The notes under the pieces: model-generated | What the model saw: the letters and a program-made list of their open reading frames with translations, nothing else | Told to the model about the DNA's origin: nothing | Databases searched by the model: none | DNA from: an uncultured Clostridia bacterium | GTDB lineage: Bacteria; Bacillota; Clostridia; Oscillospirales; Ruminococcaceae | Direction: 5' to 3' | Length of the DNA: 64,000 bases | Assembly: GCA_947628615.1 (NCBI GenBank) | Contig: CANRAO010000001.1 | Coordinates: forward strand, 62,001-126,000 | Made by a program: the position numbers and the translations under genes | Shown: positions 15,894-25,549 of the stretch, piece by piece | How the letters are laid out: every line of letters begins with the position of its first letter | How positions within the stretch are numbered: position 1 is the first letter of the stretch

Positions 15894-17648
15894 CTAGGGA
15901 GCAATTTTATCTTTAACTTCCTTAGCATAAGCTATTGCATCAGATTCTACCAATTGCTCCTTATATCCCTGGTAATCATCTTCAGCACGAATGTAATTAT
16001 CAAAGTTTTCTCTAAACTCCAAATCCCTTTCTGTTTCGAGTTTCTCAGCCCTCTCGTGTTGGTACTTATGCCGATATTCGTGGGAAATGGTATCAGCTGT
16101 TTCAGCCGCATCGTGTATATTGTACTCGTTCATATATATTGTGTTCTGATTTTTAGAGTAACCGCCAAAATCACATGGGTTTTCAGATTTATAATACACA
16201 ATTCTTGGCTTGTATTCAACGCCAAGGATTTCAGCATTATAATCAGCCAATTTATCAATTGCCAGTATTTTATTTTGAATAGTTAATTGCTCCCAATTTC
16301 CTTGTTTAAAGGGAGACAAAACCTCATATGCTTTGGCTTCATCAATAAAATAATTTGTTTCATCAGGAGTGTCTGTACCGTCATTTACTTCGGCTATTCT
16401 TGAACTTGGAGGAAGTTCCATCATAGAAACATACTCATCACCGAGTCGCTCAGTAATTGCCTTGTTGTTTTCATCCAACTTTACAATCGAATAACCGATT
16501 CTGTCATAACTTTCCTTCATTGCAATGTATTCAGCTGATAACTGCTGATAATGGAAGTTGTGAGCAGTTTCATATTTAACCATTTTATTAGAAATAACAT
16601 ATTTAGAAATTTCATCCATTTTAGCATCCATAGCTTGTTTAATGGAATTCTTTTCGGCAGTAAGTTCCTTGATGGTAGAGCAGCTATCTTCTCTTATGCT
16701 TGCAAGTTCAGTCTTATTAGCCTTTGTATCATAATAGGTTTGGTCATATCTCTCTTGAAGTATACTAACCACGGCGAGAGTATTAGTAGATGCTGCCACA
16801 GCTTCAGAGCCTTTTTGAATTTGGGCATCACGAAGTTCAATGCTCTTTTTATTTAAAAAGTCTTGTTGTTTTTGCATAATTGCAATTTGTTCATCCAGCA
16901 TTATCTTTTGGTATTGGAGAGCATTATATTCTTGAAGGGATTGTTTATATTCCTCGCTGCCTTTTTCTTTGGAAAGAACTTCATCGAACTTGCTCTTGAG
17001 TTCGGATTCCGTTATACTTTTATTTTCGATTTTCGCTTTAAGCTCAGCAGCGTTTTCCTCTTTCAAACCATTGATTTCGGCGGAAGAAACCTTTCCCTTT
17101 TCAAAAACTACGTCAATTCGTTCCTGCAAAGAATGTTCTAATTGTTCATATGTTTGCTTAGCCAGTTCGTGTTCGTTTTTCAATTCCTCGGCAGTAGCCT
17201 CAATGTTTACCTTTTCATCTTTTTTATTCTCCACATCATACTCAATGACATCTGCTTTTTCATCAACAATAGTTTCAACATCTTTTTCGGAAAGGTTTTC
17301 GTTTGCAGAATCAGAAACTTCTTCGGAGATTTGTTCTTTTGATTCCTCTGTTAAATCTTCGTTTTCATCATCGTTCTCTTTACCGCAATCATTAAAATCA
17401 TCATAATAATCTTTAGCAAATTCAGTATTTTTTTCTTCTATTTCCTCTATTTTAGCTTCACAGTCATCGTAGTTTTCTTCAGTATCCTCTAAGGAGTCAT
17501 TTCTTTTGAAATCTTGAACATCATTTAGAGAGCAATCATCAAAGTTTTCAGCAGTTTCTTTCGTTTCCGACAACTGTTTACTATCAACTTTTACTTCAGG
17601 GATTTTGTTGATTTCTTTACTTTTGCCGCTTTCCAATTTGAAGTTCAT
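15894..17648 (-). CDS. coiled-coil protein with C-terminal toxin-type HExxH metallopeptidase domain
   Basis: 584 aa. Residues 1-150 are strongly acidic and carry three related motifs (NFDDCSLND, NYDDCEAK, DYYDDFNDCGK). Residues about 150-400 are long charged helices, likely coiled coil. The C-terminal part (about 430-584) has HEYRH at 523-527 in TISHEYRHKYQHERA and a downstream QLVESDA (Glu568) that could be the third zinc ligand, an arrangement known from metallopeptidase domains of polymorphic toxins. No signal peptide. ATG 17648 follows GGAGA. By inference it is an effector or substrate-processing protease of the operon. The TAG stop is followed by a coding-like extension. Confidence 0.75.
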   Translation of the reverse strand: MNFKLESGKSKEINKIPEVKVDSKQLSETKETAENFDDCSLNDVQDFKRNDSLEDTEENYDDCEAKIEEIEEKNTEFAKDYYDDFNDCGKENDDENEDLTEESKEQISEEVSDSANENLSEKDVETIVDEKADVIEYDVENKKDEKVNIEATAEELKNEHELAKQTYEQLEHSLQERIDVVFEKGKVSSAEINGLKEENAAELKAKIENKSITESELKSKFDEVLSKEKGSEEYKQSLQEYNALQYQKIMLDEQIAIMQKQQDFLNKKSIELRDAQIQKGSEAVAASTNTLAVVSILQERYDQTYYDTKANKTELASIREDSCSTIKELTAEKNSIKQAMDAKMDEISKYVISNKMVKYETAHNFHYQQLSAEYIAMKESYDRIGYSIVKLDENNKAITERLGDEYVSMMELPPSSRIAEVNDGTDTPDETNYFIDEAKAYEVLSPFKQGNWEQLTIQNKILAIDKLADYNAEILGVEYKPRIVYYKSENPCDFGGYSKNQNTIYMNEYNIHDAAETADTISHEYRHKYQHERAEKLETERDLEFRENFDNYIRAEDDYQGYKEQLVESDAIAYAKEVKDKIAP

Positions 17649-17728
17649 AGTCTATTCTCCATATAAATTAACGCAAACACGGTATGGTTTGCAAAAATCA
17701 AGCCGCATCCATGTCTGCGTAGAATTAT

Positions 17729-19303
17729 TTACACCAACACTTTGCGTGTCTTAGGACCAGTTTTCTTTTGGGAGAGTTCTTCTCCGCCGATTGGCTTACC
17801 AGAAGCAGGTACAGCTCGCTCTTTACCCCAATCACGGATTGCTTCAATTTTTTCAGGACTTGTCTGAGAAAGGGGAACAACATTATTAAATGCTGTAGTC
17901 ATATTTTCTTCATTAAGAACGAAATTACTGTTAGCAATAGAGCGATATGCCAAATCTCTTACGGTAGATTCCAAGTCAGCACCAGTAAATCCGTCGGTAA
18001 GCTCTACGATTTTATCTGCAAATGGACCGATAAAATCGAGTTTCAAATATTTGCGTATATACAGCGAAAGAATGTCACGCCGTTCATCTGCCGTTGGTAA
18101 ATCAACAAAGAACAATTCGTCAAATCTACCTCTGCGCAGAAGCTCAGAAGGAAGCATAGAAACATCATTTGCTGTTGCAACAACAAACACTTGCTTTTTA
18201 CACTCCTGAAGCCAGAACAAAAACTGTCCCACCATACGAGTGGATACGCCACCATCGTTTGAACTGCTAGCACCGGACAATCCTTTTTCAATCTCGTCAA
18301 TCCAAAGGATACAAGGTGATACATTTTCTGCCGTAGTTAAAGCATCTTTCAACTGTTGTTCAGACTGACCGACATAGCTGCCTTGAACAGTAGCAAAATC
18401 CAAACGATACAAAGGCAATTTCCAGTTAGCTGAAATAGACTTTGCCGAAAGGGATTTACCACAACCAGGAACACCAACCAACAAAATACCTCTTGGAGGC
18501 TGCAATCCTTTAGCTCTTAGTTCATCACGTTTTTCAGGAGTGAGAAGTTCTTTCTTCTCATTCAGCCATTTTCTAAGTCCAGCTAATCCACCAACATCCT
18601 TAACGCTATCGTCAACATCAATTTTTTCCAATCCGGAAATATCAGAAAACAGACGATCTTTTGCATATCTGATCTCATCCATATCAGATTTCTTGATACT
18701 CTTATTTGCAATCAAAGCCGCTATTACATTTTCAGCTTCAATCCTTGTTACACCAGCTAGAGTCGAAGCAGCCTCACGAATATCTGTATTATCCCATTCA
18801 ATCGGGATTTCTGTACGATAATCTTCTATGTACTCTTTAATAATGGAATACATTTCATCCTCATTAGGAAGATCAATCTTTATAACCATTCCCAATCTTT
18901 GTAATTGATTCCACACTGCGTTATTTGTGAGGACAATTACAACTCCACCGGACTCATTTGCTAGGGTAACTAAATCCAAAATCTGCTTTGAATCACTATT
19001 ATCACTACTTAAATCAGGTACTTCTGTAAGAATGAGTGTCATATATTGCTTGCGTTTCATTTGCTCGCTCATAAAATCAATTGCACCATATACGGATTTA
19101 TCATCATTTATGATTTTTTCCGTTGTCAAATCGTAAATTCCTTTTGATAGTGTATGTACATAGAAAGGCAGAGTCAGTTCTTCGGAGATTTCCTTTAAAA
19201 TATCTAAAGTTCTTGCTCTCTCTATCGTATTAATTGCTATAAAAGGAATACGAGCAATGGAATACCTTTTCAAGAGTTCTTTGCTCTTAGCAACATCACT
19301 CAT
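17729..19303 (-). CDS. AAA+ ATPase of the Ycf46/FtsH-like group
   Basis: 524 aa. The N-terminal 230 residues resemble a degenerate ATPase-like region (ILTEVPDLSS, VVIVLTNNAVW), as in Ycf46 proteins. The C-terminal AAA+ module is complete: Walker A GVPGCGKS (277-284), pore-loop region near GSYVGQSEQQL (308-318), Walker B ILWIDEIE (332-339), sensor 1 VATAND (375-380) and Arg finger RRGRFDE (390-396). No protease domain and no membrane segment. Such ATPases remodel or unfold partner proteins, and the adjacent metallopeptidase is an obvious candidate client. ATG 19303 follows GGGAG. Confidence 0.9.
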   Translation of the reverse strand: MSDVAKSKELLKRYSIARIPFIAINTIERARTLDILKEISEELTLPFYVHTLSKGIYDLTTEKIINDDKSVYGAIDFMSEQMKRKQYMTLILTEVPDLSSDNSDSKQILDLVTLANESGGVVIVLTNNAVWNQLQRLGMVIKIDLPNEDEMYSIIKEYIEDYRTEIPIEWDNTDIREAASTLAGVTRIEAENVIAALIANKSIKKSDMDEIRYAKDRLFSDISGLEKIDVDDSVKDVGGLAGLRKWLNEKKELLTPEKRDELRAKGLQPPRGILLVGVPGCGKSLSAKSISANWKLPLYRLDFATVQGSYVGQSEQQLKDALTTAENVSPCILWIDEIEKGLSGASSSNDGGVSTRMVGQFLFWLQECKKQVFVVATANDVSMLPSELLRRGRFDELFFVDLPTADERRDILSLYIRKYLKLDFIGPFADKIVELTDGFTGADLESTVRDLAYRSIANSNFVLNEENMTTAFNNVVPLSQTSPEKIEAIRDWGKERAVPASGKPIGGEELSQKKTGPKTRKVLV

Positions 19304-19318
19304 ATATCAATTCTCCCT

Positions 19319-19780
19319 TCAAAATGCGTTTACTTTATTATTTCTTACTATACTCGCAAGTTTGCCGCTTCGATCTTTTTTTGCTGAATCTTCAAGTGAG
19401 CTTTGCATACTATTTGCTTGAGCAATTACCAACTGATAATAGTACTGTCTATCTTTTTCGGGGATAGCAGGTAGGTTTATTGCTTTTGATAAAAAACACA
19501 TTTCCTTGCGTAGAGCAAGGAGAGCTTGAATTATAACTCTTTCTTGCCCATAAGCACGTACCATTTCCTTTTGGAATTTGTCCGAAGCATTATTCATTCG
19601 GTAATTAATTACGTCAATCAATTTCTTTGCAAATCGCTCTGCAACACCTGACTGCCATTCAATAGTTCCTTTTTGCATAGCAGCGAGAACTGACTCATCA
19701 TCAGTTTTCGTTTTTAACATATCAAAAACAGCAACCCATTCTGAGTATGTTTTAGGTGGGGTAATAGCTGTGGACACCAT
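19319..19780 (-). CDS. hypothetical helical protein
   Basis: 153 aa from ATG 19780; its AAGGAGG lies within the last codons of the upstream zinc-ribbon gene, so translation is coupled. It is all-helical, soluble and charged (TPPKTYSEWVAVFDMLKTKT; RFAKKLIDVINYRMNNASD; ERVIIQALLALRKEMCFLSK). No family recognised. Its position directly before the AAA+ gene (15 bp) suggests an adaptor or structural subunit, by inference only. Confidence 0.65.
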   Translation of the reverse strand: MVSTAITPPKTYSEWVAVFDMLKTKTDDESVLAAMQKGTIEWQSGVAERFAKKLIDVINYRMNNASDKFQKEMVRAYGQERVIIQALLALRKEMCFLSKAINLPAIPEKDRQYYYQLVIAQANSMQSSLEDSAKKDRSGKLASIVRNNKVNAF

Positions 19781-19784
19781 ATGA

Positions 19785-20075
19785 TTAATGCCTCCTTACC
19801 ATTATTTGCGGCGGCTCAACACTCCATTCAGGTAATCCCTTTGCAAAAACGGTATTTGGTTCAACATATTCGAACGTATTCACTGGTGCTTTTTTCTCAT
19901 TTACCTGTACAAAATCTGAGGAACTCGCTTGCGAATTTTTATCCACAGAAAGCTTGATACCACAAGAAATACAAAACTTGCTATCACTTTTATTAGCTGA
20001 ACCACATTTGGGGCAAGGAATTGTTGTTCCATCAGCAACAGAATTAATAAAATTTGCTTTACTTTTAGCATCCAT
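19785..20075 (-). CDS. small zinc-ribbon protein
   Basis: 96 aa, GGGAGG before ATG 20075. The N-terminal half holds a zinc ribbon (CPKCGSANKSDSKFCISCG, about 19-37). The C-terminal half is Pro/Val-rich and ends in EWSVEPPQIMVRRH, like a short linear interaction tail. It is tightly packed between the 577-aa membrane protein and the 153-aa gene. Role unknown. Confidence 0.75.
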   Translation of the reverse strand: MDAKSKANFINSVADGTTIPCPKCGSANKSDSKFCISCGIKLSVDKNSQASSSDFVQVNEKKAPVNTFEYVEPNTVFAKGLPEWSVEPPQIMVRRH

Positions 20076-20089
20076 TGTTTTATCCTCCC

Positions 20090-21823
20090 TTATTTCGTAA
20101 GATTAATTCTACGATTAGAATCCGAAAGCTTTCTCACATACTGCTCAGGACTAATTTCATCAAGGAAATCAATTACCTTTTGACTATCTCTATCTTTTTC
20201 AGCAAACTCGGCACGGAAATCAACAATTTCTGCAAGAGTAGCACGAATGATCTGAGTACCGTTTTTACGTTTTTCTTCAAACTGAGTTTCAATATTTTGA
20301 CGAGTTGCTTCAATTTTTTTCTTTTTGGAGAAATGGTTGATGACCAAACCAATACCAGCGATAATTGCAATCAATCCAAGAAAAGCACTTCCGGCGATCA
20401 ACATAATCAAACCAATGATACCGATTGTTGCTCCGCCATACAGACAGAATTTTTCAAAACCAGATAGGACACACTGTGCAAGTGCATTTGCTTCCTCATT
20501 ATCAACGAGTTTGTTGAATTTTTCGATAAGTTCTGTCTCGTTTTGACCATCTGTTGTTTTATCATTGAAGGTATCTACATTGATTTCAATCTCATTGGGG
20601 ATCTTCATACGGTTTTGTGCTATTATATCATTGTAAGCATTGCTTATCCAATCTTTAGAAAGAGCAATGGCAAATTTCTGAGTAGATACACTGGCGTGTG
20701 AACTTTCTGGTTTCATTGCAGCATCGGTTAATAGCTGTGTAAAATCCTTATGAGTTTCAAACGCTGTCTGCTCAACTGCCATATTCTGCTGTGCACGTTG
20801 CTCATCTCCATCGAAATCTACAATAAACTGATTGTACTTTTCTTCTTTTCTGAGAGGAATCTCCTCGTCATCAAAATCAGAGACAAGGCTATTAAGGATT
20901 TCGTCAAGCTGAGCCTTCAACGAATCAGTAGATGCTTCTTGCTCAAATATTACTGTAAAGTAATCTAAAATTTCAGCATGAAGCATTGCGCCTTCCATAA
21001 TGTCTTGAAGAACAGGCCATGTTTTGCTGTATTTGCGAAGATATGTATAGTCATTGGTCTCAAGCGGTTTTCTCTTAAGATTAATAGCGTCTGACCACTG
21101 TTTGGTTTGCTGTTCTACAAAGCCAGGCTTATCCGAAAGATGTTCCAACCATTCACTCATTTGCCTTGAAATTACGCCCTCAGAATCAGCACCAAGTAAG
21201 CCGCTTGCAAAAGCATCAAGGATTATTACAGTTTTACGGTCAAGATTTTCTTCATCCTGATTCGCCAAATAGCGTTGTGTCCACTTGAGAGCAGCAGATT
21301 TTCGTTCAGCCCTTCTGCAAATCAGTGCAAAGAATAAAGAAGTTTTTTCATCATTACGTTTAATTCCCTCTTTTAGAGCCCTTTCAGCCAATTCAGGCTT
21401 ATCATTAATCCATGCTGCAAGAGCAACCAAACAGGGTGCAAGCCAATATCCTGGCGTCGAAATCATCAGTTCCTCAGTTGCGTTGCTTATCGTGTCTTTT
21501 TTAACAATGCCTATATCATCTGCTTGCAAAATTCCTGTTGTAGTTCGTCTAACAATGTCATAATGTCCAAAACGTTTTTTCAACTCCTGACGGATTTGAA
21601 TAAGTCTCTGCTGTGCGTTAGACTTTGCATTCGCTTTTACCTGCATTTGTACAAAATCGTGGAAGTCTTTTGCTAATGCTCCAATTTCATCGTAAACAAC
21701 TTTGACATTGTCGTTTACCGTTCCGACACCAGAATTAACAACTTCCAAGTCCTGATGGATCGAGTTTAGGTTTGACTCAATATAGTTAAGATTTGCCGCA
21801 CTGATCGCATACTGTTCTGCCAT
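20090..21823 (-). CDS. large coiled-coil/helical protein with one membrane hairpin
   Basis: 577 aa. The N-terminal 70 residues look coiled coil (NYIESNLNSIHQDLEVVNSG, VGTVNDNVKVVYDEIG). Residues about 100-260 are helical, with a TPR-like feel (APCLVALAAWINDKPELAER; ALKWTQRYLANQDEE). A hydrophobic Gly-rich hairpin lies at about 463-497 (ATIGIIGLIMLIAGSAFLGL), followed by a basic KKKK and an 80-residue helical tail. No enzyme motif. It may anchor the operon's ATPases to the membrane. A Shine-Dalgarno (GGAGGA) precedes ATG 21823; the gap to the upstream gene is 14 bp. Confidence 0.7.
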   Translation of the reverse strand: MAEQYAISAANLNYIESNLNSIHQDLEVVNSGVGTVNDNVKVVYDEIGALAKDFHDFVQMQVKANAKSNAQQRLIQIRQELKKRFGHYDIVRRTTTGILQADDIGIVKKDTISNATEELMISTPGYWLAPCLVALAAWINDKPELAERALKEGIKRNDEKTSLFFALICRRAERKSAALKWTQRYLANQDEENLDRKTVIILDAFASGLLGADSEGVISRQMSEWLEHLSDKPGFVEQQTKQWSDAINLKRKPLETNDYTYLRKYSKTWPVLQDIMEGAMLHAEILDYFTVIFEQEASTDSLKAQLDEILNSLVSDFDDEEIPLRKEEKYNQFIVDFDGDEQRAQQNMAVEQTAFETHKDFTQLLTDAAMKPESSHASVSTQKFAIALSKDWISNAYNDIIAQNRMKIPNEIEINVDTFNDKTTDGQNETELIEKFNKLVDNEEANALAQCVLSGFEKFCLYGGATIGIIGLIMLIAGSAFLGLIAIIAGIGLVINHFSKKKKIEATRQNIETQFEEKRKNGTQIIRATLAEIVDFRAEFAEKDRDSQKVIDFLDEISPEQYVRKLSDSNRRINLTK

Positions 21824-21837
21824 AAATGTTCATCCTC

Positions 21838-24498
21838 CTAATTAAGTGTATTAATATACTTTAGATAGTCAGATAAGCATTTTTGCCTCTGACCATCATT
21901 AAGATTTTCCTCTTGAGTTAGAATATACCCAATAATACAAAGCTGCTCAAATATACTTTGTATTCCAACTTTTTTTACTAGTTCCGATTTAGAAAAAGCA
22001 ACAAAAGATTTTGGAGAATATTTCTTTATTTGCCACTTCTCTAATACTTTTTCGGTTGCTACATTAGCATCTACATATGAAGATATTTTTTGAAAATACT
22101 TACAACGATGTTCACAGTAACTACATCCGGCGTGATGAGATACTATTTCATCGTATCCAATTGCAATGTCGTAAACTCTTTTCTTAACTTCTGCAATGAC
22201 TTCACTACGATTTTTTTCATAATATGACTTTACTAGTGGCAGTTTTACACATTTTGGTCTGTTGTCACCTTCCGCATAAATTGCTGCATATCCTCGCTTC
22301 AACGAACTTAAGTACTCAATCTGTTCAGGATTCATATTCATTGCTCTACCAATCGTTTCTCTATCTTCAAGTGCAACAGTACGGTGAACGATTTTTAGAT
22401 TGGTGTTCTTTATAGTGTCAGGAGCAAGTTTTGTTGGTATTTGGTCGGCGATTAATATTCCTTGACCAAATGTACGTATTTCTGCAAGCAAATTGCAGAA
22501 GAATTCTACAGATTTAGCTCTTGTATTTCCGTTCTCACCTACCTCAGGCACATTTTTTAAGAGTCGGTGTGCCTCTTCTATCATTAAGATATGAGAAAGT
22601 TTTTTGCTTCCCTTTGTCATTTGAGATTTTCTATATTCATATAACTGCACAAGTAAAATGCCTATAACAAATGATTTTGTCTCATCATCGCCCAAGTCTT
22701 CAAGTTCCATTACAACTGGTCTTGAAAGTAGTTCTTCAATTGGAACTGATTTATGAGTGTTTAACATCGCTCCTTTTCCGCCAATCATAAGCGAATACAC
22801 TCTTGCTTGCAACGCCGCTTTGACATTGGATTGAACCTCTTGATGATATCCCATACTATCAACAATAACATCAATTTTGTTATATAGATCAGACAAGGTC
22901 GGATACTCCGTTAATCCTAATCTGTTTATATTTTCAACAATGTCCCACCCACGGTCACTATATATTTCATATACAGCCTTTTCAAGTATGTATGGCATTG
23001 GAGGGTATAAATCAAATGCCGCCTTAAATGTTGAGAGCAAGTAATCAATATGTGTTTGAAGTGATATGTCCGGATTTGTTTCAAAAGGATTTATCCTGTA
23101 TCGTACAGATGTTTGCGTGGCTTCAGCCCCAAGAGTAAACACCAGTAAATTCTCAAATCCCTTTAGATTTCTCAACTCCCAGTACTCTCGTTTTGCCGAT
23201 TCAATAACCATAAACGGTACTTTCTCAGAATTCCATAAGGTATTAAGAATAGATTTTGATGTGTTAGTTTTTCCTCCACCAGTTATTCCAATAATTAAAG
23301 CGTGTCGAGTAAAATCATTTTTTTCTAGGTAGTAAATATTACCTGCATATGATTGACCTTTTCGTCCTGCCACACAAATATCTCCAATTGGAACCGGTTC
23401 GACCATCGACTTTTGCGTTCTATTTGAAACATCAAACTCAACATATTGATCAGTATAAAACCCATTAAATTCCTTAGTTGGCAACTGGCACAATGTCGCT
23501 AGCTGATCGCTATTCATAATAGTTTGAAATTTGTATATATATAAGTTAATTGGTTGATTTACTCCTGATTTCTGCCATCTTCCAAGCGGGTGAAGGTACG
23601 GATTATCAATCAAGTCTGCCATCATATAAGTGTTTGAAATAACATCTTTTATGTGGTTATAATCTATAACCCTAAACGGTTCAGGCTTAGAATACTCACC
23701 AGAAAAACTTGCCTTAATGATATTTCCTAGACGCTTAGCATCGACTGTATTATCTGAGGCAAAGTAACCATTCACTCTCCATACTCCTCTTGCTGTTCCG
23801 CTTTTTAATGCCATCTCTAAAACTTTAAGATTATCAAAATAATTTTTGCTAGAGAAGTCCTGATTTTGTGCCGAAATATTTCCTTGTGATCCTTCCGAAA
23901 TTGTTTGGTTAATTTGAGAAAACACAAGTTCCATTTCTTCAAGAATTCTCTCGTGACCAAAAGTAACAGCTATATTGCTTATTCCAGATGCGAGTATAAC
24001 ATATGTAAACTTTTTTCCCTGCATTCCTCTGCAAATATATTCGATTTGGTAACTTTTCTTTTCAGCTCCCAATTTATCAGTAGGTATTCCTGCAAATATC
24101 CCTCCATATTCACTGGGTGCGTTTCTAAGAGGATTTTCCGAGATGATCTCTATATCAATCCCAGGAAATACTGCTTCATAGGATGATATAAGGCTTTCTC
24201 TCAAAAGTTTCATCGTGCCAACGTATATGCTGATACCGTTTTCGTTTCCGGTTATTACATATGCAAATGGTATTCCGTGTCGAACACAGCTATTTAGGAT
24301 ATCACCAACAAGTGTAGTTACAGAAAAATCTTGTTCTACATCCCAAAAACGAGTCAAACCATTGATTTTAAAAAACTGCATATTTTGGCATTCTTCATAA
24401 CCATTTGAAATAAAATTGCCATTTGATATAAAATCAAGATCTTTTCTGCAAATGGCGTGGTTTTTCTCGGTTGATGAATAGCTATTATTGATAACCAC
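21838..24498 (-). CDS. HerA/VirB4-like ATPase (DUF87 group)
   Basis: 886 aa from GTG 24498 (AGGAGG 8 bases upstream). Residues 1-390 form an unrecognised N-terminal region. The RecA-like ATPase core has Walker A GITGGGKT (404-411), Walker B ILMIEEAH (637-644) and downstream HerA-type motifs EIRTFGQGILIADQIPTKL (about 673-691) and NTNLKIVHR (about 698-706). Near the end, CSYCEHRC (792-799) is a possible metal site. HerA/VirB4/FtsK-group ATPases are hexameric motors that move DNA or proteins. No nuclease partner such as NurA is present, so classical DNA-end resection is unlikely. It is the probable motor of this operon. Confidence 0.85.
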   Translation of the reverse strand: MVINNSYSSTEKNHAICRKDLDFISNGNFISNGYEECQNMQFFKINGLTRFWDVEQDFSVTTLVGDILNSCVRHGIPFAYVITGNENGISIYVGTMKLLRESLISSYEAVFPGIDIEIISENPLRNAPSEYGGIFAGIPTDKLGAEKKSYQIEYICRGMQGKKFTYVILASGISNIAVTFGHERILEEMELVFSQINQTISEGSQGNISAQNQDFSSKNYFDNLKVLEMALKSGTARGVWRVNGYFASDNTVDAKRLGNIIKASFSGEYSKPEPFRVIDYNHIKDVISNTYMMADLIDNPYLHPLGRWQKSGVNQPINLYIYKFQTIMNSDQLATLCQLPTKEFNGFYTDQYVEFDVSNRTQKSMVEPVPIGDICVAGRKGQSYAGNIYYLEKNDFTRHALIIGITGGGKTNTSKSILNTLWNSEKVPFMVIESAKREYWELRNLKGFENLLVFTLGAEATQTSVRYRINPFETNPDISLQTHIDYLLSTFKAAFDLYPPMPYILEKAVYEIYSDRGWDIVENINRLGLTEYPTLSDLYNKIDVIVDSMGYHQEVQSNVKAALQARVYSLMIGGKGAMLNTHKSVPIEELLSRPVVMELEDLGDDETKSFVIGILLVQLYEYRKSQMTKGSKKLSHILMIEEAHRLLKNVPEVGENGNTRAKSVEFFCNLLAEIRTFGQGILIADQIPTKLAPDTIKNTNLKIVHRTVALEDRETIGRAMNMNPEQIEYLSSLKRGYAAIYAEGDNRPKCVKLPLVKSYYEKNRSEVIAEVKKRVYDIAIGYDEIVSHHAGCSYCEHRCKYFQKISSYVDANVATEKVLEKWQIKKYSPKSFVAFSKSELVKKVGIQSIFEQLCIIGYILTQEENLNDGQRQKCLSDYLKYINTLN

Positions 24499-24509
24499 TT
24501 ATCATCCTC

Positions 24510-25406
24510 CTAAAAGAGCTTTTTAAAAAAAGAGAATAAGACTCCAAGAATTACAGCAATGATTTTTAAAATTTTTGGAAAGTTCGCTAGACACATAATT
24601 ATAACAACTATCCAAATAATACCTTCTATACCAAGTTCCATTAGCACCATTGCAAATATTGATAAGAAAATCAATGTGATAATCCAAACAACACCTGTGC
24701 TCATTGTTCTAATCGGGGTAATCGTCGTTCCACTTGCTTTATTTCTAATAGTTTTTGCAATTATATTGTTATTAGAATCTCTGCGTCCAAATACTTCAAC
24801 ATCATTATTTTCGCTTATTGCACCATTATTAAGCTTTCCATATACAACAACCTGATCGCAGGCATTACCTTGCGCATTTAATGATGTGCCAGTGAAATCA
24901 GGAAATACCTGAAACATAGTTATATCATTGTCTATAGTGAATGGTATTCCAGAAAACAATGAGCGAAACCATTTCGCTAAAATAGATTTCTTCTGATTGT
25001 CAACCATAATATTTTTAGTAATGCCTGAAGTTATAGGCTGATTACCAGTGACATTGGAGACACTTTTTGTATTAGCAATAGATGTATTTGCTGGTTTTGT
25101 TACTTGAGGTGTTTGTCCGGCAGAAAACACTTGCACATTGTTATCTTGGGTATCTGGTGTAATGTTATTTCCATACGGGTCTGTATTGGCGAGTGACGAA
25201 CCACCATTGAGTAAAATTTTTCTATTTGTTCCTCGCTTTGGTGAATATCCCATATTGCCTTGATGAGAATAATTGTTCTGAGGCTGATTTTGTGTTTGGT
25301 CTGTTATGCTTGCAGCATACGGATCTTGACTAACTGCACAAAGTTCACATACATCTTCTTGGTGTTCTACCTCATTTAATCCGCAAATCCTACACTTATA
25401 ACTCAT
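24510..25406 (-). CDS. zinc-ribbon protein with C-terminal membrane region
   Basis: 298 aa, GGAGG before ATG 25406. An N-terminal four-cysteine zinc site (CRICGLNEVEHQEDVCELC, residues 5-23) is followed by an Asn/Gln/Thr-rich flexible region (about 30-140), a beta-rich middle with DQVVVYGKLNNGAISENNDV, and two or three hydrophobic segments in the last 70 residues (GVVWIITLIFLSIFAMVLM; IIWIVVIIMCLA; IAVILGVLFSFF). It is the first intact gene of the operon, 12 bp before the HerA-like gene. Probably a membrane anchor or receptor component; no known family recognised. Confidence 0.7.
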   Translation of the reverse strand: MSYKCRICGLNEVEHQEDVCELCAVSQDPYAASITDQTQNQPQNNYSHQGNMGYSPKRGTNRKILLNGGSSLANTDPYGNNITPDTQDNNVQVFSAGQTPQVTKPANTSIANTKSVSNVTGNQPITSGITKNIMVDNQKKSILAKWFRSLFSGIPFTIDNDITMFQVFPDFTGTSLNAQGNACDQVVVYGKLNNGAISENNDVEVFGRRDSNNNIIAKTIRNKASGTTITPIRTMSTGVVWIITLIFLSIFAMVLMELGIEGIIWIVVIIMCLANFPKILKIIAVILGVLFSFFKKLF

Positions 25407-25549
25407 CTCATTTTCCTCCGTTATATATCACGCCGTATAAGTAATTGTTTAACTTATTAGTTGTCTTATCATAGAACTCTAATAATTGATTGTTTTCGGA
25501 TTACATTTGAAAAACTAAAACACAGGCTAAAATACATTCCACGATAGCT
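25407..25549. other. leader between decayed regulator and operon
   Basis: AT-rich, no gene. It carries the ribosome site of the 298-aa gene (CGGAGG) but no clear promoter of its own; the consensus promoter at 25777-25805 is the nearest good candidate. Confidence 0.4.
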
